A stretch of DNA of 64,000 nt from Ogataea parapolymorpha DL-1 (GCF_000187245.1 NC_027862.1:1240001-1304000), one strand, 5' to 3'. Shown: positions 38,088 through 52,082, counted from the first letter of the stretch. Translations and numbers: made by a program. The notes: a model not told the origin generated them from the letters alone.

Positions 38088-40094
38088 ATGGGTGTTTTGT
38101 TTGATACCAAAACGGTTCCTCAAACATCTTTGGGAGATCTGGCCGCCATCTTTCGATCAATTGGAGTGTCCGGGGCAGCAAATGAACATCTCTTGGTGCT
38201 ACAACACAGTCTTTCTCGACTGATAGACTCACTAACCAGTTTTTCTAATTTAAAGAAACTTACCAAAATCAACAAGGTCGTATGGATTGACGAGCAAAAT
38301 TTTGATCATGAGCACATGCAGACCATCTCTCCCAGCATAGTGTTTTTGTGCGATGGTGGTTTTGACATTTTGGATGCCATTGCGGGGATTTTAAAGCGCA
38401 AAATCTTTCCTTTCAATAAGACCTCAAAAATCTCATTAATTGTCGCCAGTCGGCTGCCTTCCACGACAGACCTTGCTATCGAAAACCTTGGCATAAAGGG
38501 AGATGTGAAAGTTTATCATTGGTCGAGCATCAGGCCCATAGCACTAGAATCCGATATCTTAGACCTCTGTTTGCCTCAGGGTGGCCTGGGCGAGCTGTTT
38601 TCAGGTTCAATTAATCCGTTGGACCAATTAGCTGGGTCTCTTTTGGCCCTGGTGATAAATTCAGGTTACAAAGTGCGCATTACGAACACATTTATCAAGG
38701 GAGAAAACTCTGCCAAACTTTGGAGCATTTACCAACACAAGTACCAGACTCACCTCACAAAAGTCGATCCAAAGACTAAAAAGCTCATCCAGGATCAGGA
38801 CGAGACTCTATTTGTCGACCAGCACTCGTTTTTCAACCGGAATGTCGACTTTGTTTGTCTGGACCGGTCAGTCGACTTAGTCAGCGCCGTTCTTACGCAG
38901 CTCACGTATACAGGGCTATGCCACGAGTCTTTGGGAGTGCAGCTGGGCATGGTGTCAATACCAGAAGAAAATCTTAAACTTAGATTTGGAGACTTCAATG
39001 ATGAGATCTACCAGTTGGTGCGAGATCTCAATTTTTCGATGGTGGGCTCGGTGCTAAACTCTAAAGCACGCACATTGCAAGCTGAGTATGATAAACGCAA
39101 CAATCTTACGGACATTGAAGAAATGAAGAAGTTTGTTGGAGAGCTTAACAATCTGAAAGAAAGCCAGAAATGGGTGCAAAAACACACCGTGGTCGCAGAA
39201 AATATATTGAAATCTGTGAAGGACGGTGACCAGGAACGTCAGATCCCCGGATTGGAGGTGGAAATGCCAAACAGTAATAAATTCAATGCGTTTGTGGAGC
39301 TGCAGCAGGAAATATTGAGCGACAGTCTAGACAACAAGCGCAACTGTGCTGCTATCTTGCAATACATGTACCAATTCGAGCCGCCGCTATCGGAGGTGTT
39401 ACGATTAATGATCCTCACAAGCATCGTGAAGAGAGGCGTCAGAGAACCGGAATACGAACACATGAAAACAGAGATCTACCACATGTATGGAATGGACGCG
39501 TTCAAAATTCTAATCAGAATGAAAGAACTGAAAATGGTGTATCCTCGCGAGAGTCTCTCATTTTTGCCGACGAGTATGAGCGAGGAGGTGGTTACTAGTA
39601 CGCATCAGCTCATCAGGGATTTTTCGTCGATTGGTAACAACCTAAATCTTATGCCCGTCTCTGATACGGTGGATCCAGCCAACCCTCAGGATGCAGACTT
39701 CGGGCTTCCTGGGTATGTTCCTATTATTACCCGTCTTGTCGAGGCAATATACTCTCGGGAGTTTCTTGCAGCCCCGCGCGACACGCGAATCAGAAAGTAC
39801 GGCTGGGACAATTTGGATCTTAGCGCATTGGATGGAGAGCTAAAGCAAGAGTTTCTGGTTCCAGAAACTAAAAAATCCTTGTTCAATTCATCGATCCCCC
39901 CCAAAGCAAGCCAACTTGCCGACCGAAAAGATCTCATTATTGTCACCGTCGTGGGCGGAATGACGTACAGCGAAATCTCAACTATCCGATTCGTGCTAAA
40001 CAAAAATCCTGTTACCAAACCGAAGCAGGTAATTTTTCTTACCCCGGGAATTATTACCGGGGACGATCTGATTGACAGTTTAAGGTATAAGTAA
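38088..40094 (+). CDS. VPS33: Sec1/Munc18 protein Vps33 (HOPS/CORVET)
   Basis: Vps33 is the SM-family subunit of HOPS and CORVET that templates vacuolar SNAREs. It is 668 aa (S. cerevisiae 691). Diagnostic blocks are VDFVCLDRSVDLVSAVLTQLTY (typical SM 'LDR..D' motif), the central FSMVGSVLNSKARTLQAEYD with KKFVGELNNLKESQK, and a C-terminal VVGGMTYSEISTIRF. The start is the ATG at 38088, 96 bp after COX9. COX8 and VPS33 are also neighbours in S. cerevisiae. Confidence 0.92.
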   Translation: MGVLFDTKTVPQTSLGDLAAIFRSIGVSGAANEHLLVLQHSLSRLIDSLTSFSNLKKLTKINKVVWIDEQNFDHEHMQTISPSIVFLCDGGFDILDAIAGILKRKIFPFNKTSKISLIVASRLPSTTDLAIENLGIKGDVKVYHWSSIRPIALESDILDLCLPQGGLGELFSGSINPLDQLAGSLLALVINSGYKVRITNTFIKGENSAKLWSIYQHKYQTHLTKVDPKTKKLIQDQDETLFVDQHSFFNRNVDFVCLDRSVDLVSAVLTQLTYTGLCHESLGVQLGMVSIPEENLKLRFGDFNDEIYQLVRDLNFSMVGSVLNSKARTLQAEYDKRNNLTDIEEMKKFVGELNNLKESQKWVQKHTVVAENILKSVKDGDQERQIPGLEVEMPNSNKFNAFVELQQEILSDSLDNKRNCAAILQYMYQFEPPLSEVLRLMILTSIVKRGVREPEYEHMKTEIYHMYGMDAFKILIRMKELKMVYPRESLSFLPTSMSEEVVTSTHQLIRDFSSIGNNLNLMPVSDTVDPANPQDADFGLPGYVPIITRLVEAIYSREFLAAPRDTRIRKYGWDNLDLSALDGELKQEFLVPETKKSLFNSSIPPKASQLADRKDLIIVTVVGGMTYSEISTIRFVLNKNPVTKPKQVIFLTPGIITGDDLIDSLRYK

Positions 40095-40138
40095 AAAAAA
40101 TAGCAATATTTTTATGTAACGGTCATTTCGAATTTAAC

Positions 40139-40398
40139 ATGTTCTTCTTCTTTCTATTTGGAGGTTAGTAGATTTGAGTGGCATCCGCTAACAATTAGCT
40201 AAATCGTTCAAAAAAGAGCTTAAACAATATGACGGTAAGAGAGTCTACTGTCCAAGATGTCACAACATCTCGATGCAATATGTTCGCAATTGGAATTTCA
40301 TCACCGTGTTTTTCGTCCCAATAATCCCATTCAGTTTCTATAAAGAACTCTACTGCCCTATATGCGGTAATCATACGATGGATGCCAACATCGTGTGA
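40139..40398 (+). CDS. Small zinc-ribbon protein, intron-containing
   Basis: The gene is seen only after splicing. Exon 1 is 40139-40163 and exon 2 is 40199-40398, 74 aa. The product starts with a hydrophobic MFFFFLFGA, followed by a Lys-rich segment, CPRCHN, an aromatic/Ile-rich stretch (WNFITVFFVPIIPFSFY) and CPICGN. This layout (hydrophobic start, CxxC, FxPIIPF, CxxC) is that of a widespread fungal zinc-ribbon family of unknown function. Four Cys probably bind one zinc. It ends 11 bp from the RAD59 stop (convergent) and starts 44 bp after VPS33. Confidence 0.82.
40164..40198 (+). other. Zinc-ribbon gene intron, 35 nt
   Basis: The intron has donor GTTAGT, branch CCGCTAAC and acceptor AATTAG. 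It is phase 1; the join makes Gly-Ala-Lys and opens a frame to the conserved zinc ribbon. Confidence 0.85.
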
Positions 40399-40409
40399 TG
40401 TTCAAGAAG

Positions 40410-41078
40410 TCAATCATAATAACCTTCGATAAGTTTCTCTTCATACTGTTCCAAAAGAGCAACCATTGCATAAAAGCAGGCCTTCAGCCCGTCTGTAGCA
40501 GCCTGTTTCTTGGCATAAGAAAATGCCAGCCCCTTTGACGGCATCCATTGCGCCACTCCAAACCCTGTTTTTCGTGCTACCGTCCCATCTGCCAATCTGA
40601 GACATGTGTCAATAGCATACTCTAGGTCGTACCGATAGCCTCGTTCGTCGTCGAACTCGTGCTTTCTGTATCGCACTACCCGTCCTGTGTCCTCCACCAA
40701 GGAGCTCTCCCACTGGTTGAATCCAAACGACTTGTTGGCAATCTCGATTACCGCATTGATGGGTGCATTAGTGAATAGGGCAAACCCTCGAAGATGCCCG
40801 AACTTTTGCTTCTCGTTGGACCTGCGCTCGAGAAGATGATAAAACGTGTTGATGGCGCCCACAGACCACACAGAGGCAGGTTTCAGGTCGACGCACCCGG
40901 CCCATTCCTGGATTTCGATGATATCCCACCTGGTGATATCAGGAAAGAATTGCAGGCCAGCTTCTTCAGAAGCAGGTCTACTTGCCTCTTCTTCATACTG
41001 CTGTTCGAGCGACCTGCGCATTAGCAGTTCGTGCCGTTCCTTGTGAAAACGTTCAGTTTCAGTTCTGATCAAATACAT
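40410..41078 (-). CDS. RAD59: Single-strand annealing protein Rad59 (Rad52 family)
   Basis: Rad59 is the short Rad52 paralog that promotes annealing and break-induced replication. It is 222 aa (S. cerevisiae 238). Rad52-fold blocks are LRGFALFTNAPINAVIEIANKSFGFNQWESS, the basic/beta YRYDLEYAIDTCLRLADGT and the GFGVAQWMPSKGLAFSYAKKQAATDGLK helix. It lacks the Rad51/RPA-binding C-terminal half of Rad52, so Rad59 is preferred. Confidence 0.9.
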   Translation of the reverse strand: MYLIRTETERFHKERHELLMRRSLEQQYEEEASRPASEEAGLQFFPDITRWDIIEIQEWAGCVDLKPASVWSVGAINTFYHLLERRSNEKQKFGHLRGFALFTNAPINAVIEIANKSFGFNQWESSLVEDTGRVVRYRKHEFDDERGYRYDLEYAIDTCLRLADGTVARKTGFGVAQWMPSKGLAFSYAKKQAATDGLKACFYAMVALLEQYEEKLIEGYYD

Positions 41079-41131
41079 TCATTTAGTTTGTTTTTTTTTA
41101 GCTTAAAAAAGGTCCTTTATTTATTGTTTGA

Positions 41132-45817
<4,686 letters not shown>

Positions 45818-45885
45818 CTATACTTTTGACTCACCGATATTTTTTTGTCCTAGTCTGCTCGACCCTGGAAAAAATTGGGTGAAAA

Positions 45886-47223
45886 TTAAATGGGCGCGTC
45901 GATCGGCCTCTTAACAATTTCCAGGTTCCTAAGAGCCAACGCCAGGTCTGCAAAGTACTCCGTTAGCTTGCTATTCAGCACAGAAAACTGCTGGTAGTCA
46001 AACGCATGTCCACCATGGCTGCTGTTGGTGGTCTCTGGCGAGTTGTGCGGCCCCATCACCAAGGAGTCGTACAATTTCATGATCTCGTGTTTCTGCGTCC
46101 CGGCCACCAGACTGTCGGCAACTCCGCAGTTCACGAAGGGAATCAGCAGCTCCTGGTAGAGATATATGAGCTGCGGCTTGATTTGCCGCATAATAGTGTC
46201 CTTTTTGTTGCATTCGCGCAAGTACTCGCCCGCATTAAACATGGCTTCCATTTTATCCTTCTGCACCTGGGCCATATCTGAGCGCAGTTTTCTCACCTCG
46301 TCGTCGAGGTCTTTCTCCACGCGCGACTCCAGCGTGTTGATTGTTGACGACAGGCTTTTGAGGAACTGTGCGAGCTTGTTGCTCATGGTTTCATCCTCCG
46401 GCTCTGTCTGGACTGACTTGATTCTGTCGAGCTCTTGCAGCGCTGCGTCTCGCTCGGCCATTGCCCGCTCTCTTTCCAGCTTGAAATAGCTGATCACGGC
46501 TTCTATATCTGGATTGCCTGGCTTCGTTTCTGACAAAGTGTCCAAGTGGAGTCGCACACTGCCGTTGACAAATCTGGCAGCATTGACTTCCTGAAGCTGT
46601 ACGGACTCTGTCTGTTGTCTTGAACGAGGTGGGGCATTGTATGGTTGGATTACGCACTCGTTCTCCTGCTGGCTCTGCTCGTCTAGAATAGTTTCCCTGG
46701 ACACCGGTTGGTGCGAGTCGTGTGCTAGAATAGGAATGTCGTCGCCAAGGGACGCTCTGGTGTAGGTTTTCGTCGGCGACGAATCTCTCGACTCGTCGTT
46801 CTGGTAGAACGGAACCATGTAGCTGTAGTCTGTTTCCAACCGACGAGATATTTGTGGTGAGTTCATCGGGTTGTCGTAGATCGTGCTATTTTCAAAATAC
46901 ACTTCGTCCTGCTTGATAGGAGACGAGGTCACAAACTCCTCTGGCTCAAACACCTGTTGCAATGCCAATCTGGCATCCATGCCCTTCTGGAACTCTGTAT
47001 CGACTACAAACGAGCTGGTCGAGCCGCTGTACTCGCTGTCGTTCAGCGGTCTCTCGTTGATCTGGTTCTTATTCTCGTCAAATGCTACCGTCTTCTTTCC
47101 GCTGGCGTACGACGGAATTGGCGGGTCTTCGGAGTGGAATGCCTCGTCCTCAACGTTATCGCTGTCCTGGGTAATAACCGAGTCCTGATCGGCAATATGA
47201 TCGGCCTCGCTGTCGCTATCCAT
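45886..47223 (-). CDS. Coiled-coil protein of unknown function
   Basis: The protein is 445 aa, starting MDSDSEADHIADQDS (ATG at 47223; the upstream hydrophobic extension lacks an ATG supported by context). The first ~240 residues are acidic, Ser/Asp-rich and probably disordered, with SP/TP sites. Residues about 255-360 form a coiled coil (LERERAMAERDAALQELDRI; RVEKDLDDEVRKLRSDMAQVQKDKME). The C terminus is helical (QPQLIYLYQELLIPF-type stretch, then FADLALALRNLEIVK). I do not recognise it; a cytoskeletal or spindle-pole type scaffold would fit the shape but is a guess. It is divergent from ALG1 with 70 bp between starts. Confidence 0.75.
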   Translation of the reverse strand: MDSDSEADHIADQDSVITQDSDNVEDEAFHSEDPPIPSYASGKKTVAFDENKNQINERPLNDSEYSGSTSSFVVDTEFQKGMDARLALQQVFEPEEFVTSSPIKQDEVYFENSTIYDNPMNSPQISRRLETDYSYMVPFYQNDESRDSSPTKTYTRASLGDDIPILAHDSHQPVSRETILDEQSQQENECVIQPYNAPPRSRQQTESVQLQEVNAARFVNGSVRLHLDTLSETKPGNPDIEAVISYFKLERERAMAERDAALQELDRIKSVQTEPEDETMSNKLAQFLKSLSSTINTLESRVEKDLDDEVRKLRSDMAQVQKDKMEAMFNAGEYLRECNKKDTIMRQIKPQLIYLYQELLIPFVNCGVADSLVAGTQKHEIMKLYDSLVMGPHNSPETTNSSHGGHAFDYQQFSVLNSKLTEYFADLALALRNLEIVKRPIDAPI

Positions 47224-47293
47224 GGTAAAGAAAAGGGAGATAACTAAACGCTGCACTGCCAGAAGTGAAAAATAAATAAATATACAAATTATC

Positions 47294-48649
47294 ATGAGCT
47301 GGATAGTTTACAAGGGGTTCCAGCCCGGACAGTTTGACTTTGGGTGGCCCGTGTGGACACTCATTGTGCTGTGGCTATGTGTACCCATTTTGTTCTATTT
47401 TTGCATGGCCCACGCAACATATCTCTGGCGGGTCCGCCAGAGACGCCTGGCTGGGCCCTTGGGAAACGACGTTGCCATGATCGTCCTCGGCGACCTTGGC
47501 CATTCGCCCCGCATGGCATACCACGTGCGCAGCCTGGTGAGAAAGGGACGGTTTGTCCATCTGTGCGGCTATTTGGAGAGCACACTGCCGGACTTCCTTT
47601 ACGATGACGACACTGTCGACCTTTACGAGATCCCTGTAATTCGGCGTCGCGCGTGGATGCCGTATCTGGTGTTTGCGGTCTACAAAGTTGCGGCCCAGTG
47701 TTTTGAGCTCACAAGACTGCTTTCGACAGTCATCGACGAAAACACAGAATACGTGCTCGTGCAAAATCCTCCTTCCATCCCTGTGCTGGCCATCGTCGTC
47801 ATTTTGAGAAAAACAATCTGTCCGCACGTCAAGATAGTTGTCGACTGGCACAACCTGAACTTTTCGATCCTCAACCTCAAATACCACAACGAAAATCACC
47901 CTGCTGTGCAGCTACTCCGAAATTATGAGAAATATGTGGGGAAATTCGCCGATTACCATTTTACGGTAACTGAAAAGCTGAAAGAATACTTGCAAAAAGA
48001 GTTCGGAATCGATGGTACTAGAATCAGCGTTGTTCATGACCGTCCAAGCGACGAGTTTGTGCCGCTGGAAGGCGACAGGATGGAGGTCGTCAAAGAGCTA
48101 GCTGTGCTGGACGGATTCCAAGATGCTGACAAATTGATTGTGTCAGCAACATCGTTCACCGAGGACGAGGATTTCGGCGTGCTAGTGGAGGCGCTCAAGA
48201 AACTTGACTCAAAGCTCGACACCAGAGTGTTCATGGTGGTTACAGGGAAAGGCCCACTTCAGAAGAAGTTTTTGGATTTAGTGGCTCAAAACAAATGGAG
48301 TGAAAATATGATAATCAGAAATGCGTGGCTGTCGGTCTCCGACTATCCAAAACTACTCCAGGTGGCCGACGCGGGGGTTTCGCTACATTACTCGTCCTCG
48401 GGACTGGATCTCCCAATGAAGATTGTCGATCTTTTCGGCTGCGGAATACCTGTAGTGTCGATGAATTTTCCCGCGCTGCATGAATTGGTGACCTACGAAA
48501 ACGGTCTTGTGATGGAAAATAATTCAGATGCCTCGGAACTTTGCGACAAAATTCACCAGCTGCTTTACGGGGTAGACCTCAAACCAGGGGCTTTGCGCGA
48601 AAGCACACGCAGATGGGACCAAGAATGGCAAAACACAAGAATATTTTAA
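47294..48649 (+). CDS. ALG1: Chitobiosyldiphosphodolichol beta-1,4-mannosyltransferase
   Basis: Alg1 adds the first mannose to GlcNAc2-PP-dolichol on the cytosolic face of the ER. The protein is 451 aa (S. cerevisiae 449). It has an N-terminal membrane anchor (about 18-45), the Alg1 start of the catalytic part IVLGDLGHSPRMAYH and LVQNPPSIPVLAIV, VDWHNLNFSILNL, the acceptor loop region SATSFTEDEDFGVLVEAL, and the GT33 C-terminal AGVSLHYSSSGLDLPMKIVDLFGCGIPV. Confidence 0.96.
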   Translation: MSWIVYKGFQPGQFDFGWPVWTLIVLWLCVPILFYFCMAHATYLWRVRQRRLAGPLGNDVAMIVLGDLGHSPRMAYHVRSLVRKGRFVHLCGYLESTLPDFLYDDDTVDLYEIPVIRRRAWMPYLVFAVYKVAAQCFELTRLLSTVIDENTEYVLVQNPPSIPVLAIVVILRKTICPHVKIVVDWHNLNFSILNLKYHNENHPAVQLLRNYEKYVGKFADYHFTVTEKLKEYLQKEFGIDGTRISVVHDRPSDEFVPLEGDRMEVVKELAVLDGFQDADKLIVSATSFTEDEDFGVLVEALKKLDSKLDTRVFMVVTGKGPLQKKFLDLVAQNKWSENMIIRNAWLSVSDYPKLLQVADAGVSLHYSSSGLDLPMKIVDLFGCGIPVVSMNFPALHELVTYENGLVMENNSDASELCDKIHQLLYGVDLKPGALRESTRRWDQEWQNTRIF

Positions 48650-48664
48650 TACAATAATTGGTAA

Positions 48665-48696
48665 TATATATAATGAACACTATATATAATGAACAC
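48665..48696. repeat. Perfect 16-bp tandem duplication in the ALG1 3' region
   Basis: TATATATAATGAACAC occurs twice head to tail (48665-48680, 48681-48696) right after ALG1. TATATA-type sequences act as polyadenylation efficiency elements in yeast, so this may double the 3'-end signal between the convergent ALG1 and transporter genes. Confidence 0.75.
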
Positions 48697-48728
48697 TCTA
48701 TTCAATAAAGCAAAAAGTAGGAATTAAT

Positions 48729-50390
48729 TTAAGCTGTTGGTTCTTGAGGCTTCTCCAAGATGCCCTCGTTCATTTCAGCCGTAGGCTTAGACTCATCCAT
48801 GTCGAACAGGCCGAGCTTGTTACCTTCTTCCTCGACCTCTCTGACAGAGAGCTTGCCCAGTCTGCTAGCCACAAGGAAGGCAGGAGTACCCTCGGTGTAG
48901 GATCTGGCAAAGATGATGTCAATTTCCTCCAGAGATCTGCCAGCTGTCTCTGGGTAGAAGAAGTAAATGATAGGAACGTAAATGAAGTTAATGATGGCAA
49001 AGAACAAGTAGCATCCCCATTTGGACTCGTTGATGAAAATTGGAGTGAACATCACCACGGCAAAGTTGCAAATCCAGTTGGTACACGTGGAGATGGAGGT
49101 GGCCACGGTTCTAGCTCTCAATGCATTGATTTCTGGTGGGTACACCCATGGTAGTGGCAAAATGGTGAAGGCGAAGACGGCAATGAACAAGAAGAGACCA
49201 ACAGCGGCTCCCTTGGCAGTCTGCTCATTCTCCTTGACCAAGCAACCGAATGCGATGATGAAGGCAATACCCTGACCTATGGCACCAATCAAGAACAATG
49301 GTCTTCTTCCGAGTCTGTCGATCAAGAAGAAAGATGGAATGGTGAAGACAGCGTAGACAATGGAGAAGATACCACCCATAATGAGGGCCTTTCTTCTGGC
49401 AAAGTTCAGGGTGTTCTCGAACAGGACAGTGGCGTAATAAATAGATGCGTTACAGCCGGTGAATTGCTGGAAGAATTGGGCACTGGCTCCCAACATCATT
49501 CTTCTGAAGTATTGATGCTTTCCTCCGCTGAAAAGCTCTTTGAATCCGAGCTGGGCGTTATCGAATCTATTCACAGCGTCGGCAATCATGGTGGACTCGG
49601 CAATGACACTGTCGTCATGAGCATCAACGCCGTTAATGGCTCCCAGAATAAATCTGGCCTCCTCCATTCTTCCCTTGTGGATGAGCCATCTTGGAGACTC
49701 TGGCAAACCGATCATGAACAAAAGCAGCCACAGAGCGAACACGATCTGCAAAGCAATTGGCAGTCTCCACGAAACAGAACTGTTTGCGTAAGACAGACCA
49801 AAGTCGACCCAATAAGCAATAAGAGTACCGACAGCAATGACAGAACCTTCAAGGTTAACAAGACGACCTCTGTTCTCTGGTTTGGAGTGCTCGGATTGCC
49901 ACACAGGAATGGTGGCGGTGTTCATACCGTTACCGATACCAGTGACAGATCTAGCAATGATAAAGTGTCCCAGTTGCCAGTGAGGCTTGAATGGGAAAAT
50001 CGACACGAAGGTACCAATGATAATGATAAGGGCACCGAGCATGATCACGTAACGTCTTCCAAGACGCTCACCCCAAATCATAGCAAACAGAGCACCAAAG
50101 AAACATCCAATCTCGTAACAAGCAGTCACAATACCTTGGATGACAGTGGCGTGTCTGGAGCTACCACTAACGGCTGGGAACTCTTCCTGGAATTGTGGGG
50201 CAGTGATGATACCACTCATAAGGCCCTGGTCGTAGCCAAACAAGCTGAAACCCACCACAGAGGTGAGCGTAATAATCCATCTGAGCTTTCTGCCAGTAAG
50301 ACCGAATGTATTGTGTTTATTTCTGAGACTATAATATCCAACAGTCAAGTTGGTCTCTTTGTAGTTGCCTGTGGATGATGTCTGAGACAT
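48729..50390 (-). CDS. STL1: MFS sugar/polyol:H+ symporter, Stl1-like
   Basis: The protein is a 553-aa, 12-helix sugar-porter with the family signatures GFSLFGYDQGLMSG, GERLGRR, PESPRWLIHKGR, QQFTGCNASIYYA, DRLGRRPLF and FFYPETAGRSLEEID. The stretch IPVWQSEHSKPENRGRLVNLEGSVIAVG and IAYWVDFGLSYANSSVSWRLP is much closer to the glycerol/H+ symporter Stl1 than to Hxt hexose transporters. A proton-coupled glycerol or sugar substrate is an inference. The upstream 419-bp region carries stress- and glucose-type elements. Confidence 0.8.
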   Translation of the reverse strand: MSQTSSTGNYKETNLTVGYYSLRNKHNTFGLTGRKLRWIITLTSVVGFSLFGYDQGLMSGIITAPQFQEEFPAVSGSSRHATVIQGIVTACYEIGCFFGALFAMIWGERLGRRYVIMLGALIIIIGTFVSIFPFKPHWQLGHFIIARSVTGIGNGMNTATIPVWQSEHSKPENRGRLVNLEGSVIAVGTLIAYWVDFGLSYANSSVSWRLPIALQIVFALWLLLFMIGLPESPRWLIHKGRMEEARFILGAINGVDAHDDSVIAESTMIADAVNRFDNAQLGFKELFSGGKHQYFRRMMLGASAQFFQQFTGCNASIYYATVLFENTLNFARRKALIMGGIFSIVYAVFTIPSFFLIDRLGRRPLFLIGAIGQGIAFIIAFGCLVKENEQTAKGAAVGLFLFIAVFAFTILPLPWVYPPEINALRARTVATSISTCTNWICNFAVVMFTPIFINESKWGCYLFFAIINFIYVPIIYFFYPETAGRSLEEIDIIFARSYTEGTPAFLVASRLGKLSVREVEEEGNKLGLFDMDESKPTAEMNEGILEKPQEPTA

Positions 50391-50809
50391 GATGGATGGA
50401 AAAGGAAAAAAAGGGGTGGGGCCGTCTGGGTTTATATGGCAACTAGGTCTTTTCTTTTTTGCTAAAAAATGCGAAGTTAGGGTGGGTGGTGCACAATAAA
50501 AACTTTTGCTCTTGTGCAGAAAACAGACTTATGACGTAACCATGACGTATAGGAAATCTGGCAAAATGCCGACGCTAAAAAAAATGGGAGAGCAGCCCAC
50601 GAACCGGTGTGTGTTTCGGCCACTCTGAGGCCAGCTGCTAGCTTTCCCAGCTCGCACAAGCTCGCTATGTATGTTGATAGATCAAGATTGATGCAACGCG
50701 GGCAAAACAGGTAGCATGCAAAACCCCCGCCCCGCCCCATATTTTGTTTACAAAAAGCCGTATGTGCAGAAGAAGTTTTGAGCCGCTTCCGGGATGAAAC
50801 ACTTTTCTT
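50391..50809. promoter_or_regulatory. Promoter of the STL1-like transporter
   Basis: No gene is supported in these 419 bp. Relative to the minus-strand transporter they hold an ATATAAA TATA-like box near 50435, an AGGGG stress-element core near 50412, two copies of ATGACGTA (50531-50538 and 50542-50549) resembling ATF/CREB (Sko1) sites one helical turn apart, and a C-rich block at 50724-50738 (GGGGCGGGG on the other strand) resembling Mig1 sites. The HOS1 3' end must also lie here. Confidence 0.55.
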
Positions 50810-51994
50810 TTAGCAACCGAGAATTGCACTTTGAAGATACAATAGGTACTCGTGCGTATTCTGCTCTGCCATATTACGCGGTGTGTCGTGTGTCCAGAAC
50901 TCCAGCTCTCGAAAATCCACCAGCTCGTCGTCCAGGTCGTCCGGCAGCTGTGCCCAGCCTTGGCATTCTTCACCTAAAATTAATCCGGTGATGTAGCACC
51001 ATAACTTGCATGTTTCGAGCGAGTTGTAGCCCCCGCCACCGAGAAGTAAAGACGGTATCCCGGTCCTGCGTACAAGTTGACACACTGTGCGCCCGAATCG
51101 GGAAACGGTCAGATTCCATTCTCTAAACTCCGAGTCTGTGCACAAACCGTCTGCTCCGCACTGGATCACTAGACATTGTGGTCTGTACCCCTCAATTTTC
51201 GGCACAACAATATGCGCGACAATCCATTCAAGTGACGCGTCGCATAAACCTCTTTTAGTGGGTATATTAATCTCGTAACCTGTTCCCCTGCCGAGCCCAT
51301 CCACAGGCTTCAAACCAGTCCCGGGAAAAAATCCGGCATCTGCACGGTGCACCGACACTGTGAGCACATTGTTGCTCAGTTTGAACGCATTGGCCACGCC
51401 GTCCCCGTGGTGGAGGTCGAAATCAATGTACATGATACGCGAGTACTTGCGACGCAGTCTCAAAATAGCAAGCACTGCGTCGTTGACGTAGCAAAACCCG
51501 GCAGCATGTGATTTGTGTGCGTGATGCCGTCCGCCGGCCCAATTAATCGCGACTGTGGGGTTTCGGATAAGAAACTCGGCTGCTTGGACTGAGCCACCGG
51601 CCACTACCGAGCAGTACTCATCCATGTGGGGGAATATCGGGCAGTCGAAAACGAGGCCGTACGAGGCGCAGGGCACCTGATCGAGCGAGCGACGATCGTC
51701 GGGACTTTCCCGCGTCGCTCGTCGTTTCAAGATCGTTCGCTGCAGCCGCGACAGCTCGTTTTCGTGCTCTTTCCAGTTTCTCGGCCTGAGCAGCTCGACG
51801 GCGTAGTCGCGGTCATGGAATTTCGCCAGATCGTCTACGGACGCCAGTTTCGGCGCCAAAAGCTGCACTTTCGGGTGGTCAAGCAGGCCGTATCCCTTCA
51901 TCAGCTGCTGCACCAGCGACTGGCGCCCCTCGTTCGAAGGCAGCAGATCCACAGCGTCCAGGCTCTTACCACTAAAATGCACCAGTCCGATCAT
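50810..51994 (-). CDS. HOS1: Class I histone deacetylase Hos1
   Basis: Hos1 deacetylates Smc3 of cohesin in S. cerevisiae. The protein is 394 aa. The zinc-dependent HDAC core is intact: INWAGGRHHAHKSHAAGFCYVND with the tandem His, YIDFDLHHGDGVANAF metal ligands, HRADAGFFPGTG, and LVIQCGADGL and LLGGGGYN near the end. GGRHHAxKSxAAGFCYVND is the Hos1/Rpd3-type pattern; overall spacing and divergence from Rpd3 (no YGxGHPMKP start) favour Hos1. The frame is open upstream over the POT1 gene, but the ATG at 51994 (MIGLVHFSGKS) starts the domain. Confidence 0.85.
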   Translation of the reverse strand: MIGLVHFSGKSLDAVDLLPSNEGRQSLVQQLMKGYGLLDHPKVQLLAPKLASVDDLAKFHDRDYAVELLRPRNWKEHENELSRLQRTILKRRATRESPDDRRSLDQVPCASYGLVFDCPIFPHMDEYCSVVAGGSVQAAEFLIRNPTVAINWAGGRHHAHKSHAAGFCYVNDAVLAILRLRRKYSRIMYIDFDLHHGDGVANAFKLSNNVLTVSVHRADAGFFPGTGLKPVDGLGRGTGYEINIPTKRGLCDASLEWIVAHIVVPKIEGYRPQCLVIQCGADGLCTDSEFREWNLTVSRFGRTVCQLVRRTGIPSLLLGGGGYNSLETCKLWCYITGLILGEECQGWAQLPDDLDDELVDFRELEFWTHDTPRNMAEQNTHEYLLYLQSAILGC

Positions 51995-52082
51995 GGAAAA
52001 AAATAAATCCGGTGCAGGGTGTCTTCCCCACAAAGCATGTGCTTTTACACTATAAGAAGCAAAAGTGCCCTTCTTTCCCAGC

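Noticed and set aside
49464..50378. 304-codon open frame on the + strand over the STL1-like gene
   Set aside because: It is entirely antisense to a clear transporter, low in complexity and without homology; strong codon bias in the sense gene opens the opposite frame.
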